Positions 23,575-34,530 of a stretch of DNA of 64,000 bases are shown here, piece after piece. This DNA is from Golubevia sp. BC0850. Its lineage: Eukaryota; Basidiomycota; Exobasidiomycetes; Golubeviales; Golubeviaceae. A model generated the notes under the pieces. It was not told the DNA's origin. It searched no databases and saw only the letters and a program-made list of their open reading frames with translations. The translations under genes and the position numbers were made by a program. Location: NCBI GenBank assembly GCA_012976225.1, contig JAAVVG010000001.1, positions 1,364,001 to 1,428,000 on the forward strand, in the 5' to 3' direction. The stretch's first letter is position 1. Each line of letters begins with the position of its first letter.

Positions 23575-25296
23575 AAGATGTCGCAGGCGATCAGCTATCG
23601 ACCAAGACCATTCTAGCACTGCATCCTCGACTTACAGCCTTGACGATTCCTTCCTGCATCGTCTTGATTCCAGCGCTGAAATTGGAGCTGAATTGGTCTT
23701 GAGCATTAGTGGTGAGCATCCCTCGGATCTTGATGATCGAGGATTCTCGATTCAACCAATTATGTTCGCTTTCCTTGCCCTGCTCAAAATTCGAAGGTAA
23801 AGAACGCATGGCTCAGCTAAGACTCAGAGCAAGCTCCAAGAGAACGAAGGGCAGTTAATCTTCTCACCTCAAAGAAAGGAAGCATAGCAGCGAAAGTCCT
23901 ATCCAAATCGGCTTTCGAGGCGACCTGTAACAGAAAGTGAAAGCCATCCCAGAAAGGTTGTCAGAAATTAGAATCAGCAAAAGGTATCCCACCTCTCCAC
24001 CTCTCTCCAAAAACTCACATAAACCGGACTAACTCCATCTTCGCTAGTCCCCATAGTCTGAGTTTGACCAGCAGGAGTAGCTCTGCCACTCCCATTCGAT
24101 TCTTCCAAAACCTCTAAATCCCCACCCAAAACCTCCTTCAAGATGGCATCGGCAGTCTGTTTCCTAGTACCCTTTTTTTCCATTTCCTTCTTCAAATCCG
24201 ATTTGGCAGAAGCAGCTACGTTCGGGTTTTTGAATAACCTGATGGTGGAGAGTCTAGCTGAATCCCTGACTGTTGAATCTGCATCTGAAAGGAGATCCAC
24301 TAATTGAGGTAAGAAAGGTCTGATGGGGAATTTTGGGGTTTGAAGTCGTAGGAGGGGGAGGAGAGAGGAGGACTGTTGGACAGAGACGGAGAGATGGAGT
24401 CAGAGAGAGTAGGGATTTATGGTATATCATAGAACGAAAGCTTCAAAGGAGAAGGGATCTGATGACCCTTTTGGAGAGACTTGAATCACGTCCCCCCCCC
24501 CCCCCTAGAAACCTTCCTTCTCGAAAGGAAGTTGGCCTCTCTCTCTGTCATCATCACTCACCTGTTCTTTCACTCTAGCAAACTTAGCTCCCAATCCACC
24601 ATCTCTCAAAAGTCTCTCATAAACAGCCAAAGCAGTTTCTTGCTCTTTACTTTTTGAGCCAATAGAACTAGACATTCCATTCCCATTACTAGCGATGTAA
24701 GCAGCTGATCCCAATTCCACCAAAGCTTTCCTAGCAACTTCTCTGACTCTTTCTTTACCATCACCTAATTTCTCTAGAGCTATTGGCATAGAGTTTGTTG
24801 CTAGAGATTTGAGGTTATGAGCGTGATTAGAGGAAGTTGAGGCCAGAGGTGAATAGATGGTTAGCAGTGTTAAGGAAGAAGTGAAGATCGATTGATGAGG
24901 GTTTTTGAGAAGCGATTTGAATAGACTTGAAATTGAATCATACGTGGATTGATGCAACTGACAGGAGGAAAGGATTAGAATGGTAGAAGCATCAGGGTTA
25001 GGGTTCTAACGCTCAAAGCAAGTCACAGATTCAGACTCACTTGAACATCCTTGTCGCAAGATTCCAGTTCATGCTGTAGTGATTCGATTACGGCGGTTCT
25101 CTTTTCCACGTCTGTAAAACCAGGAAGAGCAGAGCAAAGTCAGAGAGGCCCTTAGAAGCCAGCCAGCCCGTTACTGCCATGCTTTGTAGAGTCAAACACT
25201 TGAATCTCTCCCCTTTCTACCTGAACGCGTTCACTTACCAGTGGTATTCTCTATCCTTTCCACCAAATCATTAATGTGATCGTCAATCGAGTCCAT
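20424..25296 (-). CDS. STU1: CLASP/Stu1 family microtubule-associated protein
   Basis: Nine exons: 25239..25296, 25041..25111, 24562..24957, 24019..24372, 23868..23924, 23636..23779, 21196..23526, 20673..21092 and 20424..20591, giving 1332 residues. HEAT/TOG repeats open the protein (RVREVARKALVELG, LPQLVDLLSDADSTVRDSAR). Next is the CLASP_N signature FFE|GKESEHNWLNRESSIIKI, across an exon junction, and LLKMAGYTKKIVASGSQHSA. A long Ser-rich basic region follows, containing STIP and SNIP, which match the SxIP motif bound by EB1-type plus-end proteins. C-terminal HEAT repeats end in DPKRLFEMIAPLDHH. CLASPs stabilise microtubule plus ends and the spindle. Its start codon is 174 bp from the divergent Cys-rich paralog 2. 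Intron 6 holds a (GA)n tract and intron 3 a long C homopolymer. Confidence 0.9.
23536..23573. repeat. (GA)n / (CT)n microsatellite
   Basis: About 19 dinucleotide units, in an intron of the CLASP gene. On the coding strand it reads (CT)n and forms the pyrimidine tract just before the acceptor at 23527, so unit number could influence splicing (inference). Confidence 0.85.
24490..24505. repeat. Poly-C homopolymer (about 15)
   Basis: A run of roughly 15 C lies in the intron between CLASP exons 3 and 4. It is an expected hotspot for length error in sequencing; the reading frame is not affected. Confidence 0.8.
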
Positions 25297-25470
25297 TCTT
25301 GAGGCTTGAGGTGTTGAGCTCAGACGGAAGAGCCTGTGTTGTTCTCTTGCCTCTCTTCTCTCCATCCATCGCATCACCCCAACCCAAGAAATCGATTCAA
25401 CTCCTTTCAGACAATCAACTGAAACCAGATTTCAACAAAACCAAATCACATCTCAGAGAAAGATTTGTAA
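25297..25470. promoter_or_regulatory. Bidirectional promoter, CLASP / Cys-rich paralog 2
   Basis: Only 174 bp separate the two start codons, with no other gene between them, so the promoter must serve both. No clear TATA box is visible. Confidence 0.45.
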
Positions 25471-26371
25471 ATGGGAGACATTGGAGGAGGAATAGCTGGA
25501 GGATGCTGTGCAGCAATTTGTTCAGTCGTAGCAGAGGCTTTTCAATTTCAGTCCACACAATGTGAGTCAAGAAGGGGGCAGAAGTACCGTCACGAATCAA
25601 GGATAGAGAGAAAGAGAGAGGGGGCAGAGGGGTAGAGCTGAGGAGAACAAGTATTGAGTGGTGTACCATACCTTCATCTGCATGCTGCGTCGACAAATGA
25701 ACCTTCGTGCCTCTCAGTTATTCTCTCTCTCAAATCTGGGAAACTCTCTGAAGGTTACTATGTAGTAACCGAGAGCCTCTTTTCTTATCCACCCGTTACT
25801 AACCCTTCGGATCTTCCTTGCCATCTCTCCCCGCCTCCTTCTCCCTTTTTTTTATCTCCCCTCTTCTCCTCCTCCTTCTCCCTCTCTCCAGCCAGATGGG
25901 GAGCGAACTGGTGTCGATGTTGCGATACCCTCTGTCATTGTAAATGTTGCTGGGATGCAGGTACGTATTTTTTAATCTTGCCTCTTGCTTCTAAAGCCTT
26001 CAAACCCATATTGATAGGCCTTCAAAGTAAAAAAAGAAGCACGGGAAGTTGCCTAACTGAAACCAAAGGTCGACCTGGAAATTGACTCGAGCTCTTCTTC
26101 TCTTCTTCTCTCACTCTGCCTCCCCTTCCAACCTCTCGTAGGTGAATTCGATCCAGAGGACCTTCCACAAAACCGAAACAAATCCACTCAACAGACCCCA
26201 GCGGAAGGGATTTCAGAGACTCTACCAGCCTATTCCAAAGCCGAGGACATGAGAATTCCGAACGTAGAGAACTCCAATCGAGAGAACGTAAGGGTGATGA
26301 ACGAGAATGGAGAGACGGAGATTTTGGGAGGTGGCGATCGAGAACTTACGACGAGTGTTGCTCCTCCCTAG
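25471..26371 (+). CDS. Small cysteine-rich protein, paralog 2
   Basis: Three exons: 25471..25561, 25892..25960 and 26142..26371, giving 129 residues. Exon 1 encodes a Gly/Ala/Cys-rich start (MGDIGGGIAGGCCAAICSVV). Exon 2 is again 69 nt and encodes the cluster GANWCRCCDTLCHCKCCWDA. Exon 3 opens GEFDPEDLPQNRNK, then ETLPAYSKAEDM and a longer polar tail. Intron phases are all 1, as in the paralog at 9628. The N-terminus is compatible with a weakly hydrophobic, possibly acylated membrane-associated helix (MG- start for myristoylation, CC for palmitoylation; inference). Known function: none that I can name. Confidence 0.72.
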
Positions 26372-27187
26372 GGATTCAATTTGGGTGTGTTTGAGATACC
26401 TTTGTAAATGGATGACTTGCGTGTTAGTTTGGTAAAGGATGATACAATCAATGGGCTAAGTGGGATTCGAAAGAGCTAAAAGGAGCCTTTATCGACACTC
26501 GAGAAATGGTTTGAATGATCTGCCAGCCTTTTTATGCTAAATTCCCCGTTCAAATTGTCTATCCTTGCGTCTTTCAATCTGTTGAGCAGAATTCGACTTT
26601 GACGATTGCTTGCGAGACTACCAATCCCAATTCTCCTCAACCTCTCAGACTCGCTCTCTTGTTCTTTCTCTCCAAGTCCCAACACGCTTCCAAAAGGTAA
26701 AAAAATAATCGTATTTCCTGTTAGTAATGAATAATGAAGACCAGCGCAAGCGGTGAAAGGATGTGATGGTCATTCAAGGGGTCAAAAGTTCGGACTCTTT
26801 TCACCAACTCGTTCCCCTCGTCCCTTCCTATCCTCCCTCTCTCAAAGTCTCAAGCATTCTGAACTCGACCAATGAAAGTTCCCAATTCGAATTCTTCTTT
26901 GAGGTATAGTTCTGGAAACTGTTATTGCTTCAAATTATGTGACCTCGGTTAGAGAAGGCTATAGTTCTCCGTCTTTCAACATTTCTCTCACAAGCCAAAA
27001 GCCCAAAACCTCGACGCCCTAAATTTTACCCGACCACCAACTGATCTCGATCATTGCTCGACTCCCTATAAGGTTTCCTTTCCCCCGCACTTCTTGACTT
27101 TCCATCTTCCTCTCTTTCCATTGTTTCTCTCCTCAAACTCCAAAAAAACCTCTCACACTCTCTCTTTACCCGTCAACGTCGAACACT
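26372..27187 (+). other. Promoter region of the secreted-protein gene
   Basis: No coding sequence is supported in these 816 bp. The last 200 bp are strongly pyrimidine-rich on the + strand, ending in a CT-rich leader. A short minus-strand open frame at 26476-26685 lacks any family feature. Confidence 0.35.
27065..27073 (+). promoter_or_regulatory. TATA-like box
   Basis: CCTATAAGG lies about 120 bp upstream of the ATG at 27188 and just before a CT-rich leader. The position is typical for a highly expressed fungal secreted-protein gene. Confidence 0.45.
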
Positions 27188-28005
27188 ATGAAGTTCTCAA
27201 GCTCTCTCTCTAGCCTCTTACTCGTTTCTTTATCGTTCATCCCAAGCATTATCTCAACTCCAATCCCTCTTTCAACAAACAATGGTGCCCTCTCAAAGAG
27301 GACTGTGGACTTAGAAGCTCGTTCTACTTTGGAGATCCGTGATGTTCAAATGTCGGAACTTGTGTTGAGAGGTGAAAATGAGCTTGAGAAGACTATTGGG
27401 CAACTAACTCAATCTATGGAGGCTGAGTTGCAGAAGTTCAATGGTGAGTATCAAGTTCAGATTTCAGGGGGTTGAGAATGATGCAGACAAGAAAGGTTTG
27501 TGGCCTCTTGAAGTGCGTGAGAGCTAACCTCTGATTCTCGTCTTCGTCATCCTTTGTTCATTTCCTCCTCAAGCTGACCTTCTAAACAGTCAAATGGGAT
27601 CAGCCGAATCTAAGGCCAATGTCAAGAGAATGGCTTCTAACTTGAAGTCTCTTCATTCAACCCTTATCGAAAAGGTAAGCTCTTCTCACGCGTTTCGTCG
27701 ACACTTGTCTACTTTTCAAAGCTCACGTTTTCTCCTTCTCTCCCTTCCAGCCTTCTTCAACAAAGATTTCCTCATCTTCTGAATCGAATATCATCAGCAT
27801 GTTCCAAAACCTCTCTGCCTCAATGATGGCGGTTGAAGAAAAACAAGCTTCCGGAACCAACGAAGTGGCCGCCTTCTTCGAAGAACTCAAAGATGTTGGT
27901 GAATCTTACCTCAAGTTAGTCGCAATTCTTCCAGCCGTCGGTATTTCTGCTCTCAAGGATTTACCAGCTCTTATCGGAGTTGTCATCAGAATCTTGACTC
28001 CATGA
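27188..28005 (+). CDS. Secreted protein of unknown function
   Basis: Three exons: 27188..27443, 27574..27674 and 27751..28005, giving 203 residues. A classical signal peptide opens the protein (MKFSSSLSSLLLVSLSFIPS, cleavage plausible near STPIP). SKRTVDLEAR carries a KR dibasic site that could be cut by a Kex2-type protease. The body is alpha-helical and low in cysteine: ENELEKTIGQLTQSMEAELQ, VKRMASNLKSLHSTLIEK and VAAFFEELKDVGESYLKL. It ends in a hydrophobic stretch (LVAILPAVGISALKD ... LIGVVIRILTP), which could be amphipathic or a weak membrane anchor. The exon 2 acceptor is CTCAAG. No named family is recognised; a surface-active or effector-like protein is possible. Confidence 0.72.
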
Positions 28006-28377
28006 GGGCTGTTTGGCTCTGGCTCTCTTTCTTCTTTTGCTCTACTTCGGTCGGACCTAGTGGTTTTGCCCTCGTTTCAAGATTTATCTTTTTTCTTTTC
28101 TTATACCTGATCTTTCATGGTCGAATTCATAGCACACTCCTTTTCTTGTCTTGTCTCTTTTGTTCGGACTCATCTCGTTTCCTCCACTGACGACAGTGAA
28201 CAAGAGCCTTTTTTCTCGAGAGTGATCCCCATTGCCACATCCCTGAACTATTTCTTTGCAAGTATGTTAAACTTACAGAAGAAGGAGATTTGAATGGCAA
28301 AAGGACCGAGGCTTGCACTTGCGAAGATCATCTCTGTCTTCTTTCTCTCATCCAATCCATCATCATCCAAGCAAGAC
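28006..28377. other. Intergenic region, no supported gene
   Basis: 3' flank of the secreted-protein gene and promoter of the SAC3/GANP gene, both on the + strand. Only short frames without domains are present. Confidence 0.3.
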
Positions 28378-30550
28378 ATGGCTTCCCAAAACGTATGGCC
28401 GCAGTCATTGAAGTGAGTTTTTATACTGATAATCAGTCTAAAGTATCGTCCAAATCTTTGACTTGTCTGACGTTGTTGTCCTCTCTTTCAACCTTCCACT
28501 CGCTCATTGCCATGGTAGAGAGTTCGCCAATCGAGTCTTCGCCGCTTGCACAGACGCGAACCGAAACATTGTATCAGAAGAACTGAGAGCTCTCATCTAT
28601 GAGAAATTCAAAGAAGGAACCATTGATTCTACTGACTGGGCCAACATGCAATTGAAAAGGTGAGCAAGTACCTCCTTCCATTCTTGCCTCTCAAGTATCG
28701 ACCAATCACTGACACCCCAAAGCTCTGATCTCACTGAAACGTATCTCAACTCAACAGCTTATCAGTATCCCTCAAGAAGAAGAAACGATCCTTGGGAGGT
28801 TCTGGTTCTGGTTCTGGAGCAAGTGGGAGTTTCAATCCCCAGAACTCAGCAGATGAAGATGCCAAATCCAAAAGAGCAAGGAGGTTTGAGAAGGAACAAA
28901 AAGACTTTTTGAAAGAGCGAGGTGAACCTGAAGTTGGAAGTTCTTTGGGCAGTAGATTGGGAATCAATCAACGTGGTGGGATGGCAATGGGAATGAACAA
29001 GGCGAGGAGAGCAGGGATGAATGGTGGAGGGAGAGGATTTGAAGATCATCACGTCGATCCGGTGAGTAGCTAGAGAATATTAGAAGTACAGCTTGGAGGA
29101 GAAGGAGAGGAAGAATAGAAGGTGGAGTCAAGGCCTCATCCTGCTCCTCTGGTCTGCTGGTTTGAAGAACCTCCCTCTTTATCTCACTGACTCTTCTTAT
29201 CTGTCTTGACTTGAAAACCCTCCTTTGACTATGTTCTTCATTGATCTACCAAAGAACGTCATCGATTGGGATGAGCATACAGTCGTTGGAACGAGTACGA
29301 AACTCGAAAAACCCTACCTTCGATTAACTTCTGTGAGTCTCTCTCTTCAAAGATGTGCTTCCCTTCCTCCATGTCTGTACTCGAAAAAAGGTATGCTTAC
29401 TTATATTCGTGACCTCTCTCTCCCTCTCCTCCTCAGGCTCCCGACCCTCGAACAGTTCGATCGCTCGCAACTCTCTACAAGACTTTGACCTTCCTCAAAG
29501 ATCATTGGAGGCAACACGAGAACTATTCCTACACTTGTGATCAATTCAAATCTTTACGTCAAGATCTTACAGTTCAACGTATCAAGAACGACCTGACAGT
29601 CAGCACGTACGAAGTACACGCCAGAATCGCTTTACAAGTTGCTGATTTAGGAGAATTCAATCAATGCAGTTCACAACTCAAACATCTCTATGGATTAGGG
29701 TTGGGAGGAAGTTCGGACGAGTTTCTGGGTTACAGAATCTTGTATCTACTTCACACTAAGAATAGAAGAGGTGAGTGTGTGATCAAAGGGAAAGGACAAA
29801 TGTCCAGTTCTCTCTCGAGACTGACGCTTTGACTTCCCTTCCATTTTTCACTTTTTCTCCTTTCTTCCGCAGATGTCAACGCTCTCATGTCAGAGCTAAC
29901 GCCGGCTCACAAATCAGCGGAATCAGTCGCTCATGCGTTAGGAGTTCGAATGGCGTTGGTTACAGGAAATTACCATCAATTCTTCCAGCTGTACCAATCT
30001 GCTCCGAAAATGAACAGTTGGTTAATGGATCACTTCGTAGAGAGGGAGAGGGTCAGGGCGTTGAGCATCATGGCTAAGAGGTGAGTTAGCGAGGTGGAAG
30101 AAAGGAAGTGCGAGTTATGGTTTGCCTTGCTAATCCTCAAGTCTTCTCTCCCTCTTTCTTAAACAGCTATAGACCCTCCCTTGCTCTGAACTACCTCTCT
30201 AAAGAGCTAGCTTTCGATGATCTTAAAGAAGCAGATGAATTCCTCAAGAAACTTGGAGCTGACATCTACATGGAACCGACTCCAGCTGAAGCCGCAGGTA
30301 CAAAGTCTAACAAAAGGAAAGCCGGTTTCAATCTTCCACCGTTAGAACAGAGATTTTGGAATGCTAAGGATGCCATGCCGTTTCTGCTGGCAGCGGAGGA
30401 AAAGTTCAAGAAGGTTGATGTGAGTTTCTTTTCTCGAGTGCTCGCAGAATGGAAAGATGAATGTATGCGGTCCTTTGATTTCTTTCTGACTAGCTGACCC
30501 CCGGTCTCTTGTCCGGATTTTCTGCTTTGCACAGATCAAGGGACAGATTT
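28378..30550 (+). CDS. THP3: SAC3/GANP-family protein, THP3/LENG8 type
   Basis: Eight exons: 28378..28412, 28519..28659, 28758..29061, 29255..29332, 29437..29770, 29873..30080, 30167..30419 and 30533..30550, giving 456 residues. The start MASQNVWPQSLKEFANRVFA matches the LENG8/Thp3 N-terminus (WPxSLKxYVxRxF). A basic linker with a Gly/Ser run follows (LKKKKRSLGGSGSGSGASGS). Next come VGTSTKLEKPYLRLTSAPDP and the SAC3/GANP helical domain (SLRQDLTVQRIKND, STYEVHARIALQVADLGEFN, LYGLGLGG and YRILYLL). The yeast protein Thp3 pairs with Csn12 and affects transcription elongation and splicing. The last exon contributes five codons (IKGQI) plus the stop. The family is clear; orthology to THP3 in particular is likely but not proven. 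Confidence 0.82.
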
Positions 30551-31590
30551 AGGGACTTCTTCATTCTAACCTGTCGATGCGCCCCAAGACAAGCTCAATC
30601 CTACAGCAAGCAAGCTACCGTTTTCTCTCTCCCCCAAAGCCTTCTTTCCACTCCTTCTCCCTCTCTCCAACCATCTCTTCAACACTTCCTTCACGCACCA
30701 AATCTTACAGGCCACAATCCTCCTCAAACCAATCAAATCTCACGTCTCTAACTACTAACCATTCTTTTCCTCTTTCTAGATAACCCAGCTTCCTCTAGTT
30801 CTTCTTCCGTCCTTCTTCACTCAACAAGCATACTGTTCTGAATCTCCGGTGCAAGCTCACTTCAAGGTAAAGTCAAACAGAACATCTTCCTATCGTTCCA
30901 GGTGGCTAAGGACGAGAAGTGCAAGTAAAAAGGTTCCAATTCTCCAGCTTCTAGATCGGTTCAAGTTCTTTAGCTCGCTTGAACTCAAGCCCAGACACTC
31001 TCTTTCTGAGGTGGAGTTCAAATGTCTCAAGTTACACGGGTGGAATCGAATCTTACTAAAGTCCGTCTTCCACGTCGATGAAACTTCCACGTCAACGCCA
31101 CTTCCAACTTCGAGTTAGAGACTTCAATTGCATTGGTGGTTAATTTCATAGTATGGAGGATCTGCAGTTTGTCAATCAGGGGGGGGAAGAGAGAGGGGGG
31201 ATGGAGGGTGGCAAATCGTGGAACAAAGGCCAACTTTCCTCGGGGCTCTAAGTCTGGTGTCTAGAAAGTTCTCTCATCCCTATACAAAGTTCTCTAATCA
31301 TTGCTACGTCTCAAACTGTGCACCCATGCCGAGACTTCTACTTCAAGGAAAGTCTCTCTTTTCTTCTTCGATTTCATCTTCTTACTTTCTACATTCAGTC
31401 TCTGTTTGCTCGAATCTCATGTAACAATAGTCATTTTTCACAATTATAGTCCTCTAGCCAAAGGAATGAAGAGGAGAGTTTGTTGTTGATGACTCGTCCT
31501 TGCCCACCAGGTCAAAACTGAGCGCGACATTCTCTAGAAAAAGGAGAAAGGAAAAGCAGATCTTCCTCTCTGCCAACCATCACATCTTCT
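30551..31590 (+). other. Long upstream region of the C2H2 factor
   Basis: About 1 kb without a supported gene. It holds pyrimidine-rich + strand tracts at 30630-30780 and a CTTTCTAG acceptor-like site at 30774, so a spliced 5' UTR is possible. A G-rich run lies at about 31180-31200. Such long leaders are common in front of fungal regulatory genes. Confidence 0.3.
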
Positions 31591-33108
31591 ATGAACTCAA
31601 GCTTTAACGTTCAATTTGATTCAGATTTCCTTCACAACAACTTCATTCATCCAATTCATTCTCAACAGAATCATCATCAAGATCATCTTTTTATCAAACA
31701 AGATGATTTCTATCAGCCTAAACCCAAAAACCCCTTCACTCCCTCATCGACCTTAAACCCGGACCCGTTCCCTACTACGACTCTCACTAATCCTAATGGA
31801 TTATATCTTCCTTATAACAATGTTGCAGTTGCACCATCTGAATCATTCGGTTCTCCAACTTCTTCAAGGGATTTGATTGACAATTCACCTTACCTTCAAG
31901 ATTCTGATGACTCATTCGAGTTCCTCTCTCCAAATCAACAACAACCTTCAAAAGATTTCAATCTCTTCTCTCCAGTCATGTCTCCAATCTGTCATTCAAA
32001 TCAAAATCATATTCAAGATGATTTACCTCTTTTAGATCAAGAAGATGAAAATGATTGGTTAGCTAACGCTCCTCTGTTCCCTTCAGAGCCAGCACTGCCA
32101 CAATCCTCCTCCTCTTCAACCTCAACTACCACCACTCAACCTCGTCAAATTCCAACTCAATCCATTCACGTTTCACCATTTCAAATGGATCTCAATTCAT
32201 TCCAAGAAGAACGTTCACCAATCTTCAATCCTCTTTCATATCAAGCTGGTGGCAATCACGGTGGTCATCTAGATCAAAGTCCATCTCCTCCAGTCTCTAG
32301 ACATGGGAGTGTCTCTTCAATCTGTTCAAATCGCTCTTCTAATAGGTCTAGTGTTTCTTTAGAGAATCATCGTGATGGGACGGTTGGAAATGGAGAAGAT
32401 GGAGTGCTGGAGACGGTCTCAAAGCTGGCAAATCATTACATCCGTGAGTTCTCTACCAATTCCTCTGAACAGAGTGTAGAGAACTTCCTGAAAGATCTAA
32501 ATGAGAAGGGAATCGTCTTGGAAGAGGGAATGATAAGAGAGATTTTGGCTGGTGAAAGTAGGAAAGACAATGGGTCTGATGATCAAACTCAAGATGAGGA
32601 AGACGGTCAAGGTCAGCACGGTGGAGTTAGAATGGAATCTCCTTTACCTGCTCTTCAAGCTAGATCGGAGGAATTGAAAGAGACTTCAGTCGACGATTAT
32701 GAGGAACAAGATGAAGAGAATTCACCCCTCTCATCTCCAAGTTCTACCATCGATCTCGAGGAAGAAGAATACGTCCCATCTCCTCGCAAGTCTACTACTT
32801 CTTCAAGCCGTAAGAGAAAGGCTCCATCCTCGACTTCAATTTTAACTCCTTCTTCTCAAAAGGTCAAATTAGATCCAACTGCTCAAGCTCAGACTCAAGC
32901 TCAACCTCTAGCCAAATCTGCAGTCCCAACATGTCAAACCTGTGGTCAACAGTTCTCAAGAGCCTTCAACTTAAAAACTCATATGGAAACTCATATTCCA
33001 CAAGAATTAAGAGAGAAACCTTTCATATGTAGCAAGAAGAGTTGTAAAAAGAGCTTTAGCAGGAAGAGTGACATGAAGAGACACGAGAGAACTCACGGTA
33101 GAAACTAG
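31591..33108 (+). CDS. C2H2 zinc-finger transcription factor
   Basis: Single exon of 505 residues. About 430 residues are low-complexity Asn/Gln/Ser/Pro sequence with acidic patches (LDQEDENDW, EEQDEENSP, IDLEEEEYVP). The C-terminus carries two tandem C2H2 fingers: CQTCGQQFSRAFNLKTHMETH, then CSKKSCKKSFSRKSDMKRHERTH, which has C-x4-C spacing. A basic segment SSRKRKAP is a plausible nuclear signal. The pattern of two C-terminal fingers behind a long disordered activation region is typical of fungal stress or developmental regulators such as the Msn2/Azf1/Crz1 groups; the target cannot be read from sequence. It is one of very few intronless genes here. Confidence 0.85.
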   Translation: MNSSFNVQFDSDFLHNNFIHPIHSQQNHHQDHLFIKQDDFYQPKPKNPFTPSSTLNPDPFPTTTLTNPNGLYLPYNNVAVAPSESFGSPTSSRDLIDNSPYLQDSDDSFEFLSPNQQQPSKDFNLFSPVMSPICHSNQNHIQDDLPLLDQEDENDWLANAPLFPSEPALPQSSSSSTSTTTTQPRQIPTQSIHVSPFQMDLNSFQEERSPIFNPLSYQAGGNHGGHLDQSPSPPVSRHGSVSSICSNRSSNRSSVSLENHRDGTVGNGEDGVLETVSKLANHYIREFSTNSSEQSVENFLKDLNEKGIVLEEGMIREILAGESRKDNGSDDQTQDEEDGQGQHGGVRMESPLPALQARSEELKETSVDDYEEQDEENSPLSSPSSTIDLEEEEYVPSPRKSTTSSSRKRKAPSSTSILTPSSQKVKLDPTAQAQTQAQPLAKSAVPTCQTCGQQFSRAFNLKTHMETHIPQELREKPFICSKKSCKKSFSRKSDMKRHERTHGRN

Positions 33109-34530
33109 AGATGATGGAATGGGTAAGACAAAAGTTGAACTTTAAGTTAGTACTCCATTCGAGAGAGAAGATTTTAGCAGAAAATGGAAGCAAAAAGATG
33201 CATAGACGTATACAATCGAAGTGGTACGCTTACACTCCCCCCCTCTTTCTTTCCTTCTTCCTCTAACCTCATAGCAATCCAGCCTCAAACACCACCTCTC
33301 TCACCCACCACTCAAAAACCAACTTCAACTTAGCCCGACGCTCCTCTCGAGGCTGCGATCGCTGATCACGGAATCGAAACTCTCGACTAGCCCTCAGATC
33401 TTCAACCGTGATGAATGTCAGTCTTAAAGACTACACTTCAAAAACTACGAATATGCAGAACAGATTCATCAAACAAAGAAAGACTTGCAGATACACGTAG
33501 AAGTTTTCCTTTCATCAAAAACAATTCAAAACAAAGTAGTTTCTGAATCAAGTTCCATTCTCTTCTAGCTTCTTTCAGCTTTCAATTTACAAAACGTTAA
33601 GCGGAGGAATTACTCAAAATGGTTTTTCAAAAGGTCAATAGCTTGAAAAATATACACTTATAGGCAACAGGACATTTTTCTAGATCCTCTTTCTCTTTTA
33701 AGACCTTGAAGTCAAAGCAGATACAGTCAATCGACGATGAAAGATTAGTCAGCCAACCTCAAGTTCTTTTGTACTTAAGCCAACCCTCGATTCCTTCGTA
33801 TTTTCTCCCTCTCGGTTTCTGTTCTTTTCCTTTCGGAGTTCCCAATTTTTCAATAAATCTTCAGATCCCAAAGTCCAAAACGAAACTCAACACATCTCAC
33901 AAAAGCCTTGTCTCCTCTCAATCTCAATCCTTTCCCCCTTCCTTTCTTTGTATTTCTTTGTATCCTCTCTCTCTTCTCTATCAAAAATCATAATGTAACT
34001 CTTTTGCTTCGGCCATTTGACTCGAATCTCTTTCTCTCTCATTCCCAGCCCCTTATAGATGTTTCGTCAGACTGTTTGTCATTTGAATGAAAAACCCTAG
34101 CCAACATTACCCTGAGACTGTTTGGAATCGCAGCTTTGTGCGTTGTCTGTGTTTCTGAAAGTGTGAGATGGGAGAGAAATGGAAAGAACGGTGCGAGGCG
34201 GCGACACGATGGATGAGTATCATCGAGTCAATCAGAGTTTCGAAGCTCGAAACGAAGCCTCGATTTCCATTCAAAAGCGTCAATTGAGAATCATGATTCG
34301 AAATCATCAGTCTCCCCTTCCAGGAATTTAGGTTGCGAAGCTTTCGAATCAGAAAATGAGAAAAGTGAACAGTGTTGTGATTAGAATTGCGATTGAGAAC
34401 TATCTTGTGTTTTCTTGCTATTGCTACAAAAGAAATTTCCAAGAATGAGAAATAAAAGCTTGGTTGTGATGCAAAAAGGAGAAATCAAGATCAACGTCCT
34501 GGGCGAATCTCTTTCCTTCCCTTCCTCTTC
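33109..34530. other. Gene-poor region
   Basis: 3' flank of the C2H2 gene plus about 1 kb in which I see no convincing coding sequence. The open frames at 33706-33993 (+) and 34107-34442 (-) have no recognisable domains, and family copy B begins at the right edge. AT content is slightly higher than in the flanking genes. Confidence 0.3.

Noticed and set aside
34107-34442. 111-codon open frame on the minus strand
   Set aside because: No domain, no splice links and composition unlike neighbouring exons; probably chance.
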